This document shows, one piece after another, positions 1 through 4,982 of a stretch of 7,394 nt of DNA. Made by a program: the position numbers and the translations under genes. The stretch comes from Candidatus Nomurabacteria bacterium RIFCSPHIGHO2_01_FULL_39_9 (lineage in GTDB: Bacteria; Patescibacteriota; Minisyncoccia; Phycocordibacterales; DATEUR01), in assembly GCA_001786825.1 (NCBI GenBank), contig MFTL01000001.1:1-7394 (forward strand). The letters run 5' to 3'. The notes under the pieces were generated by a model. It did no database searches and was not told the origin of the DNA. It saw nothing but the letters and a program-made list of their open reading frames with translations. Within the stretch, counting starts at the first letter, position 1, and each line of letters opens with the position of its first letter.

Positions 1-1430
1 TCAATATTAAGATTTATTTTAATATTTTTTTCTTTGGCCTTAATCTCATATTCTTCAAAAATTGCTGTCGCCAACTGTTTGAGATCAGTTAACCGATAAG
101 CGGGGTTTAATGTCCCGAGTTCCATTTTAGAAGTATCGAGCAAGGCGCCGACGAGGCGGCCCAACCGCTTGCTGTTTCTATAAACTTTTTCCAAATATTC
201 TTTTTGCCCGGCATTTAAAGCGCCTAAATTGCCGTCCAGTAAAGTTTCTGCATGCCAATTGATCGTGGAAACAGGCGTTCGTAATTGGTGCGAAGCAAGC
301 GAAATAAATTCAGTCTTCATCTTGTCAACTTCTTGAATTTGATCAATCATCCGATTGAATGACCTCGCCAATTCGCCTACTTCATCTTTAGAATTTATAT
401 TGCTGCGCTTATTTAAATTACCTAACTGAATATCCCGAGTCACCAAAGTCAATCCGTGAATTGGTCGGACAACAAACCGAGTGATTATTACAAAAAACAT
501 CCAAAACATTAATAAAACAGCCGGTACAAGAAGGATCGTAAAATTACGAGAAATATTATAAGCTTCTGCTGTAATTTGATAATTATCAACTTCATAAACA
601 AGATGCCAACCACTACCAAGATAATCAAGAAATCCTCTTTGCACCACTTGAGAAACAAAAGACGTCCTTTTGCGATCAACAGAAAGAGAAACATTGGAAA
701 AAGGTCCAGCTGTTAATTGATAGTTAATCTCTTTATTGTCTGAAATATTTTTAGTTAAAATTTCATCTTGATGATCTTGATTGGTGGCAATAACAAAACC
801 TTCTTTATTATAAATGTGGGCTTCGCCGGGTAATTTATCAAGAACTTCCGTTATCACACCGTGAGATAAATTACCAATGACAGCTCCAACAATTTTTCTT
901 TCCGGACCAAAATCATTATAAACCGGCGCACTTAAAATCATCGTTGGCTTTTGAGAATATTTTGCCCGAATAACATCAGAAAAATAAGGCCTGCCTTGAA
1001 TTGTTTCCTTAAAAGCAATTAAGTTATGAGGGTAATCTTTAATTGAATCCGATTTTATATTTCTCGGCACGGAAAAAGCAGAATGTAAAATTTTACCTTC
1101 AATGTCAACAAGAAAAAGCGCATCCCAAGGGCCAGACAAATAAGAAAGTTCTCCTAGTCGATTAAGAAGTTCTTTTTGGCCGATAGTATTATAATCCGCA
1201 AGCATTGCTTCAATATGTTCTTCTTCGGCAATACTTCTGATATCTAAATAACGTTCATGGATAAGGTGATCGATTTCGTCTATGGCGTCTCGAGTTATTA
1301 ACATTTGTTCTTTACCAATCAAATTTGAAAAAGGATTTTGAATTAATTGAAAAGAAAAGAAGCCTATAATAAAAGAAGCAACAAAACCACCTAGAATAAA
1401 AATTATGCTAATTTTAGTCAATAGTTTCAT
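1..1430 (-). CDS. Sensor histidine kinase (dCache-HAMP-HisKA), 3' end cut off by window
   Basis: Membrane sensor kinase of a two-component system. Reading from the ATG at 1430 gives about 476 residues with no stop before the window edge. Order: first membrane helix (about residues 8-28); a large extracytoplasmic region (about 30-295) with a dCache-like stretch from residue 146 (GRPYFSDV, later SAPVYND); second helix (about 297-319); HAMP domain (about 320-370, starting near RPIHGLT and containing DEVGELARSFNRM); then HisKA with H-box FISLASHQLRTP. The phospho-acceptor is His381. The visible part ends just where the ATP-binding HATPase_c domain should begin, so the N, G1 and G2 boxes lie outside the window. 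The start overlaps the upstream binding-protein gene by 17 bp and has no clear Shine-Dalgarno site, which suggests translational coupling. The ligand cannot be read from sequence; dCache domains usually bind small molecules such as amino acids or organic acids. Family assignment is firm. Confidence 0.93.
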   Translation of the reverse strand, partial: MKLLTKISIIFILGGFVASFIIGFFSFQLIQNPFSNLIGKEQMLITRDAIDEIDHLIHERYLDIRSIAEEEHIEAMLADYNTIGQKELLNRLGELSYLSGPWDALFLVDIEGKILHSAFSVPRNIKSDSIKDYPHNLIAFKETIQGRPYFSDVIRAKYSQKPTMILSAPVYNDFGPERKIVGAVIGNLSHGVITEVLDKLPGEAHIYNKEGFVIATNQDHQDEILTKNISDNKEINYQLTAGPFSNVSLSVDRKRTSFVSQVVQRGFLDYLGSGWHLVYEVDNYQITAEAYNISRNFTILLVPAVLLMFWMFFVIITRFVVRPIHGLTLVTRDIQLGNLNKRSNINSKDEVGELARSFNRMIDQIQEVDKMKTEFISLASHQLRTPVSTINWHAETLLDGNLGALNAGQKEYLEKVYRNSKRLGRLVGALLDTSKMELGTLNPAYRLTDLKQLATAIFEEYEIKAKEKNIKINLNI

Positions 1431-2175
1431 AAATAATCTTAAAAAGATTAACAATAAATTTTGAATCAATTAATTCATCAGTATCTAAAATATTGTCTTT
1501 TTTATAATATGATTCAAAAAAGCGGCCAGTTTTACGAAGATTGCTATAAATCGATTGCGAACCCGGAGCAAAAGTAAAAGCGGTTCTGTTCTCTTTTAAA
1601 TCTGGTATATAAATATCTTTTAATTGTTCTCTAGCATCATCTGGTGATATAGAAAATAATCCGGCCAACATTTCCTTTGCTTCTTCCGGATGATTTTTAA
1701 TAAAATCAACACCTTTGAAATAAGCTTTGCTGAAAGCTAAAATTTTCTGCGGATTATTCTTTATAAAATCTGATTTAAAAGTTGCGACACCAATTTCATT
1801 TTCAATATCTTTGGCCGAGGTAAAAATAAAAATTATTTTATGATCAATGCCTTGATAGGTTTCACTAATAGCGTCAGAAACCAAATTGGCCCGACCATCG
1901 ATATCGCCATTAACATAATCTTTTGAGAGCTCTTGTAGAGGATTATAATCCCGCCAATCAATCAGAAGTCCTTCTTGATCAAAGAAACCAAACTCACGCG
2001 CCGCATATAAACCAAGATAGCCCGGCCATTTAACAAGACCAAAAACAATTTTCTCTTTTTCAAGAGAGGATGCAAGAACTGTAATATGTTTGTCTCCAAA
2101 TCTGCCTTTAATAATAATCAAGGAGCCAACAAATAATAAAACTATTAAAACCGCAATGGCTTTTTTATTTAACAT
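1414..2175 (-). CDS. NMT1/SsuA-like substrate-binding protein, internally shortened
   Basis: A 253-aa extracytoplasmic protein related to periplasmic binding proteins of the NMT1/THI5 and SsuA/TauA type. Residues 7-23 form an uncleaved signal or membrane anchor; there is no cysteine anywhere, so it is not a lipoprotein. Residues 43-118 match the first lobe (FGLVKWPGYLGLYAAREFGFF, then NGDIDGRANLVSDA and DHKIIFIF). Residues 127-190 match the family's C-terminal part (EIGVATFKSDFIKNNP, FSKAYFKGVDFIKNHPEEA). The middle of the family, which carries the DLKGK region and most of the second lobe, seems absent: the protein jumps from one block to the other around residues 118-127. Family members are normally 300 aa or more. 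No ABC permease or ATPase gene is in the window, so a role as ligand-sensing partner of the adjacent kinase is more likely than transport (inference). It overlaps the receiver gene by 11 bp and the kinase gene by 17 bp. Confidence 0.82.
   Translation of the reverse strand: MLNKKAIAVLIVLLFVGSLIIIKGRFGDKHITVLASSLEKEKIVFGLVKWPGYLGLYAAREFGFFDQEGLLIDWRDYNPLQELSKDYVNGDIDGRANLVSDAISETYQGIDHKIIFIFTSAKDIENEIGVATFKSDFIKNNPQKILAFSKAYFKGVDFIKNHPEEAKEMLAGLFSISPDDAREQLKDIYIPDLKENRTAFTFAPGSQSIYSNLRKTGRFFESYYKKDNILDTDELIDSKFIVNLFKIIYETID
1434..1450. repeat. Inverted repeat just upstream of the kinase start
   Basis: TAATCTT-AAA-AAGATTA is a perfect 7-bp inverted repeat with a 3-nt loop, inside the end of the binding-protein gene and ending 3 bp before the kinase ATG. 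In the mRNA it would form a weak AU-rich hairpin over the region where ribosomes load. It could tune coupled translation, but such short AT-rich repeats also arise by chance. Confidence 0.3.
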
Positions 2176-2560
2176 AATTTGGCAAATTTTTTATATTCAT
2201 TACTTTTGCTATAAGATCGCTTGGTAAAAAAGGCTTCTGCAAAACTCCTTTTACCATTTTCAATTCTTTCCGCTCCACAAGAGATTTTTGAAATTTTTCT
2301 GAATAAAGCGGCAAATCAGAAACCAAAATAACAGCAATATTGCTTAATCGCTCGTCAAAAGCCAGAAGTTCGCAAATTTCTAAGCCGGTAATGCTGGATG
2401 TCAAAACTTCCAAAATTACGATTTCATAACCGCCGCTTAAAATACCTTTAATCGCCTTTACTGGCTCATTAAAATAATTAACTTTTGAACGCAAATTTTC
2501 CTCCATGAGCGGAACCATCGATTTCACTTTAAGATCGTCATCAAAAATTAAAATATTCAT
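2165..2560 (-). CDS. Stand-alone receiver (REC) domain with Glu at the phospho-acceptor site
   Basis: A 131-aa single-domain response-regulator-like protein, cytoplasmic, with no output domain. It shows the CheY-like landmarks: acidic cluster Asp7-Asp8-Asp9 after strand 1, Ser81 at the conserved Thr/Ser position (VILVSDLP), and Lys109-Pro110 (QKPF). The phospho-acceptor strand reads YEIVILEVLTSSITGLE. Glu51 sits where Asp is normally found, with the usual Gly eight residues later (Gly59). The codon at 2408-2410 is plainly GAA. Asp-to-Glu at this site generally blocks phosphorylation and sometimes mimics the phosphorylated state, so this is probably a pseudo-receiver acting as a fixed or protein-binding module (inference). 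It starts 14 bp after the stop of the 278-aa membrane protein, without a clear Shine-Dalgarno site, and overlaps the binding-protein gene by 11 bp. The receiver fold is a confident call; the biochemical consequence is not established. Confidence 0.88.
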   Translation of the reverse strand: MNILIFDDDLKVKSMVPLMEENLRSKVNYFNEPVKAIKGILSGGYEIVILEVLTSSITGLEICELLAFDERLSNIAVILVSDLPLYSEKFQKSLVERKELKMVKGVLQKPFLPSDLIAKVMNIKNLPNYVK

Positions 2561-2574
2561 AAAAAAGAGACTGA

Positions 2575-3411
2575 CTAAAAATATTTTTTGAGGACCACTA
2601 GATTCTTATCCAGATTTTCCACTTTCTTTTTATCGGTTTCATTTATTTGCCTCAAACTAAAACTTATCTTTTCGCCCAGTTCCTGTTCATAGCGCAAGAC
2701 AAGCAGGGCAATTATTTTTGCCGGATTTTTCGACACTTTTTTGACTCGACCGGTTTCGCCGTCAATAACAAGTCCTTCAATACCAAGAGCAAGCTCGAGC
2801 GCCTTATCGCCGACCCGAAGCCGCATTTGAGTAATAATATCGCTTAGCATCTCGTAAAAGATCCGATCATCTTTGGGCACATCAGAATATTCGTGATTGA
2901 TGCGACTGATTCTCTCTTTTTTTCTTAAAAAATAGATAATATAAGAAAACACCGCTCCGACCGTTAAAGCAAGGCCACCAAACAACAAAAGCTGGCTTAA
3001 AAATATTCCCGCAAATTTCCTTTCAACTGTAAATTCAAAACTCGAAATGGCAGGAACTTCTTGATCCTGATAAAGAATCTCGCTTGTAACGCGATAACGA
3101 CCGGGTTTGATTTCATGAGGCAGCTGCAGAGCTTTGACAAAAGAAGCAGTTGTTTCAACAGCGACTGTTTCGCTCTCTGAAAATACTTCTTGGTCAAGAG
3201 CGTCTTTAACTCGATAAAAAATTTGAACATCCACCCGCCGGCCGCCACCAAAATTTAAAAGTTTTACTGAAACGGGAAGAAATTCACCCGGCGCGACCTT
3301 GGAGATAAAAGATCCGCTGCCAGTTTTTACGACAGTTGTATCGGAAGCGGCAAAAATAGAGAGTGGAAGAAAAACTGCTATTATTGATAATCCTATCGCT
3401 TTTTTTAGCAT
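2575..3411 (-). CDS. Membrane protein with outer Ig-like domain and unrecognised cytoplasmic domain
   Basis: A 278-aa type I membrane protein. Residues 1-21 are a signal peptide (MLKK, hydrophobic core, then SIFAASD). Residues about 23-130 look like a bacterial Ig-like or CARDB-type beta-sandwich: APGEFLPVSVKLLNFGG, alternating hydrophobic strands, and KPGRYRVTSEI near its end. A membrane helix lies at about 136-162, followed by the basic stop-transfer RKKER. The remaining 116 or so residues are cytoplasmic and mostly helical (RIFYEMLSDIITQMRLRVGD, GIEGLVIDGETGRVKKVSKN, then a charged amphipathic end). I do not recognise this domain. The topology, an outside binding domain joined to an inside domain, fits a signal-transmitting or scaffold protein, and the next gene encodes a receiver domain. 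A strong Shine-Dalgarno sequence, AAAGGAGT at 3426-3433, lies 14 nt before the ATG, longer than usual. One base separates this gene from the upstream stop codon. Confidence 0.78.
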   Translation of the reverse strand: MLKKAIGLSIIAVFLPLSIFAASDTTVVKTGSGSFISKVAPGEFLPVSVKLLNFGGGRRVDVQIFYRVKDALDQEVFSESETVAVETTASFVKALQLPHEIKPGRYRVTSEILYQDQEVPAISSFEFTVERKFAGIFLSQLLLFGGLALTVGAVFSYIIYFLRKKERISRINHEYSDVPKDDRIFYEMLSDIITQMRLRVGDKALELALGIEGLVIDGETGRVKKVSKNPAKIIALLVLRYEQELGEKISFSLRQINETDKKKVENLDKNLVVLKKYF

Positions 3412-3412
3412 T

Positions 3413-3757
3413 TTAATAAGATTTTACTCCTTTCCGATGATGAATTTTGTTGTAAATAAAAGCGTAAATTGCTGCCACAAGCAAGATAAGGCCAACGATG
3501 CCAAACGGCACAAATTTCCAGTTATTCTTTTTTGGTTCTTGTACTGGCCCAATCTGAACGTCAAAAAGCGCCGGACCCGTCCGCAGGGCTAAAATATTTG
3601 GGCCGGCATCCTCTGGTAAATTTTGTTGAGCAAATTCATCAGATACCGAAACCGGTGCCAACGTTTTGTTAACCCCAAGACCGAAAACAACTAAAATCAG
3701 AATAACCAGTGTTGGCGCCAAATGTTTTTTGAAAACATGTTCTAAAAATTCAAACAT
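3413..3757 (-). CDS. Small two-helix membrane protein with LFDxxI-EPKK juxtamembrane motif
   Basis: A 114-aa protein I cannot place in a known family. It has a hydrophobic helix at about residues 13-29 (anchor or signal), a roughly 50-residue loop probably outside the cell, a second helix at about 82-102 and a basic tail (NKIHHRKGVKSY). Just before the second helix it carries PALFDVQIGPVQEPKK (residues 62-77). This closely resembles PPVLFDIEI and EPKK at the same place in the upstream cohesin-like protein, so the C-terminal halves of the two are likely paralogous. The gene begins 2 bp after the stop of the cohesin gene and ends 1 bp before the start of the 278-aa membrane protein. It is probably a subunit of the same surface complex (inference). 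It is real rather than spurious because of the two clean helices, the shared motif and the tight operon packing. Confidence 0.75.
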   Translation of the reverse strand: MFEFLEHVFKKHLAPTLVILILVVFGLGVNKTLAPVSVSDEFAQQNLPEDAGPNILALRTGPALFDVQIGPVQEPKKNNWKFVPFGIVGLILLVAAIYAFIYNKIHHRKGVKSY

Positions 3758-3759
3758 GA

Positions 3760-4515
3760 TTATTTAGGCTTCTTAAAAAATTCATTAACAACGAGATATG
3801 TGATGAAGATGATCAAAATAATAGCGATGATGATGAAAATCCGACTGGCTGATTTCTTAGGCTCCGGCATATCGCCTTGTTTTATTTCAATGTCAAATAA
3901 AACTGGCGGTTCGGGATTTGCAACTTCTTCACTAATTAATTCTTGATCGCCAATTGGTTCTGGTGCCGGCGGCGCTAATTCTTCTTCCGCAACATTAGAC
4001 TCGGCATTAGACTTGGCTTTTTTTGCACTTGCAGTAGAATTTATTTTTTGCTTTGCGGTCACCGACGATTCGATAGAAATATTTTTTAAAGTATTTTGAT
4101 TATTTTCATCAAAAGAAAGCGAAGAATTAGAAATAACGATTTTGGCACTGCCTGATTTTTTAACGCTAAATTTTATCTTGCCAAAAACTGTCGTTTGGTC
4201 AGTTCCTTTAGGATAACCAGCCGTTTTAATCAAAATACCGGCTTTATTATCCGAGAGGTCATAACCGGGCTGGCTCAAAGCCAGCCAATTCGGACCAAAT
4301 TCAAATGATTTAACCGATAATAATTCCGGCGGGAAATTTAAAACCAATTTAGTTGTATAATTTTTGGAACTTTCTGGATTAAGAGTAATAATGGCATCAA
4401 AACTGCCGCCTTCTGTCGCCTGAAAATTCCCCGCCGATAAGTTAATACTTGCCGCAAAAGCTTCACTGCCCCAAAAAAGAAAGCCCACAATCAATAAAAA
4501 AACAATTTTTTTCAT
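3760..4515 (-). CDS. Membrane-anchored cohesin-like surface protein
   Basis: A 251-aa surface protein. Signal peptide at residues 1-21 (MKKIVFLLIVGFLF, ending AFAAS). Residues about 23-150 read as a cohesin/CBM-type beta-sandwich: a TEGGSFDAIITLNPES strand pair, the characteristic KLVLNFPPELLSVKSFEFG (strand, then 'P-x-L-L-x-V'), a GILIKTAGYPKG strand, and TVFGKIKFSVKKSGSAKIVIS near the end. A low-complexity Ala/Lys/Glu/Pro linker (about 151-204) follows. Then come LFDIEI (206-211), EPKK (218-221), a membrane helix (about 226-243) and the basic tail FFKKPK. Cohesin domains bind dockerin domains, and the gene directly upstream encodes a dockerin, so the pair probably interact on the cell surface (inference). 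The ATG has an AGGA Shine-Dalgarno sequence (4525-4528) 9 nt upstream, inside the end of the dockerin gene. The cohesin assignment rests on pattern reading; a related carbohydrate-binding beta-sandwich is the main alternative. Confidence 0.8.
   Translation of the reverse strand: MKKIVFLLIVGFLFWGSEAFAASINLSAGNFQATEGGSFDAIITLNPESSKNYTTKLVLNFPPELLSVKSFEFGPNWLALSQPGYDLSDNKAGILIKTAGYPKGTDQTTVFGKIKFSVKKSGSAKIVISNSSLSFDENNQNTLKNISIESSVTAKQKINSTASAKKAKSNAESNVAEEELAPPAPEPIGDQELISEEVANPEPPVLFDIEIKQGDMPEPKKSASRIFIIIAIILIIFITYLVVNEFFKKPK
4268..4286. repeat. GC-rich intragenic hairpin in the cohesin-like gene
   Basis: GGCTGGCT-CAA-AGCCAGCC is a perfect 8-bp inverted repeat with a 3-nt loop, markedly GC-rich against the local background. 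It encodes part of the WLALSQPG segment of the cohesin domain. It lacks a following T-tract on either strand, so it is not a standard terminator. Confidence 0.5.
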
Positions 4516-4520
4516 ATTTA

Positions 4521-4850
4521 TTATTCCTGCCAGTTAACCATTAACAAATTGAAATCAAACACGTCGACCGCCCCATCACTGTTAAAGTCAGCGGAAGTAT
4601 TTATACCGCTTTTACCCCAATCAACCATAAGTTTATTAAAATCGATAATATTGATTTTATTGTCTTTATTAACGTCTATTTTTTCAGCTTTTTCACTTAA
4701 AATATTTTCAGTTTGTAAATTAGGTTCAGTATTTTGAGGAATTGTCTGTGTTGGAGGTGCAAATATGATCGCCGCGCCGCCATAACCAAAAGCAGGCTGA
4801 TAAACTAAAAAGCCTATAACAATAAAAAAGGACAAAATAAAATTTTTCAT
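4521..4850 (-). CDS. Secreted dockerin type I protein
   Basis: A 109-aa protein read from the ATG at 4850. The frame stays open to an ATG at 4946, but the first 32 codons would precede a hydrophobic signal peptide and would start upstream of the likely promoter, so the internal start is preferred. Residues 1-22 form a signal peptide (MKNFILSFFIVIGFLVYQ, then PAFG). A Pro/Thr/Gln/Asn-rich spacer (about 31-50) follows, then a dockerin domain to the C-terminus (about 56-109). The two calcium loops are DVNKDNKINIID (59-70) and DFNSDGAVDVFD (88-99), with ligands Asp59, Asn61, Asp63, Asn67, Asp70 and Asp88, Asn90, Asp92, Asp96, Asp99. Each loop is followed by a near-identical helix, DFNKLMVDW and DFNLLMVNW. 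There is no membrane helix after the signal, so it should be released or held by a cohesin; the next gene encodes one, 5 bp away. No catalytic domain is attached, which is unlike cellulosomal dockerins. It is the first gene of the operon. Confidence 0.88.
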   Translation of the reverse strand: MKNFILSFFIVIGFLVYQPAFGYGGAAIIFAPPTQTIPQNTEPNLQTENILSEKAEKIDVNKDNKINIIDFNKLMVDWGKSGINTSADFNSDGAVDVFDFNLLMVNWQE

Positions 4851-4913
4851 AAAATTAAATAAAATAGAAAAAGCGCCAAAATTGTTTTCACAATTAAGAC
4901 GCAACTTGCCTAT

Positions 4914-4942
4914 ATTATAAAACATATTCAAATGAAAAACAA
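4914..4942 (-). promoter_or_regulatory. Promoter for the dockerin-to-kinase operon
   Basis: On the minus strand a perfect TATAAT -10 lies at 4914-4919 and a weak -35, TTGTTT, at 4937-4942, spaced exactly 17 bp apart. Transcription would start near 4907, giving a leader of roughly 57 nt before the ATG at 4850. This placement excludes the longer open frame starting at 4946 and supports the internal start. No other good promoter was noticed between the operon genes. Confidence 0.6.
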
Positions 4943-4950
4943 TCAAGAAC

Positions 4951-4959
4951 TGTGGATAA
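4951..4959 (-). promoter_or_regulatory. Perfect DnaA-box sequence (TTATCCACA)
   Basis: The plus strand reads TGTGGATAA, the exact complement of the consensus DnaA box TTATCCACA. It lies between the divergent promoters, just upstream of the minus-strand -35 and about 24 bp before the glycosyltransferase ATG. I found no second perfect box nearby and no origin-like cluster or AT-rich 13-mers, so this is at most a single regulatory site. A chance match is possible. Confidence 0.4.
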
Positions 4960-4967
4960 CTTTTAAA

Positions 4968-4976
4968 TGTTAAGAT
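4968..4976 (+). promoter_or_regulatory. Extended -10 promoter for the glycosyltransferase gene
   Basis: TGTTAAGAT is a TGn-extended -10 with hexamer TAAGAT (4 of 6 matches to TATAAT). It ends 6 nt before the ATG at 4983. A start about 7 nt downstream would fall on the A of the ATG, giving a leaderless message. This fits the absence of any Shine-Dalgarno sequence. An overlapping GATAAT at 4974-4979 is an alternative hexamer. No convincing -35 is present. Confidence 0.4.
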
Positions 4977-4982
4977 AATTAG

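Larger units (their letters stand above)
4851..4982. other. Divergent intergenic region
   Basis: This 132-bp stretch is the only clear non-coding gap besides the 44 bp at 6435-6478. It separates the minus-strand surface and signalling operon from the plus-strand glycosyltransferase. It holds a good minus-strand promoter, a perfect DnaA-box match, and an extended -10 abutting the plus-strand start. I see no terminator, riboswitch or small RNA in it. Confidence 0.8.

Noticed and set aside
509..694. Minus-strand 61-residue open frame
   Set aside because: It lies in another frame of the histidine kinase gene, whose continuous frame shows clear sensor, HAMP and HisKA domains.
2997..3592. Overlapping open frames on both strands (2997-3251 minus, 3299-3592 plus)
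   Set aside because: They are shadows of the 278-aa and 114-aa membrane protein genes; neither shows domain or signal features.
4851..4946. N-terminal extension of the dockerin protein to an ATG at 4946
   Set aside because: It would place 32 unremarkable residues before a clear signal peptide and would begin upstream of the likely -10 element at 4914-4919.
4851..4982. Replication origin around the DnaA box
   Set aside because: Only one perfect box was found, with no cluster, no unwinding element and no dnaA or dnaN gene nearby.
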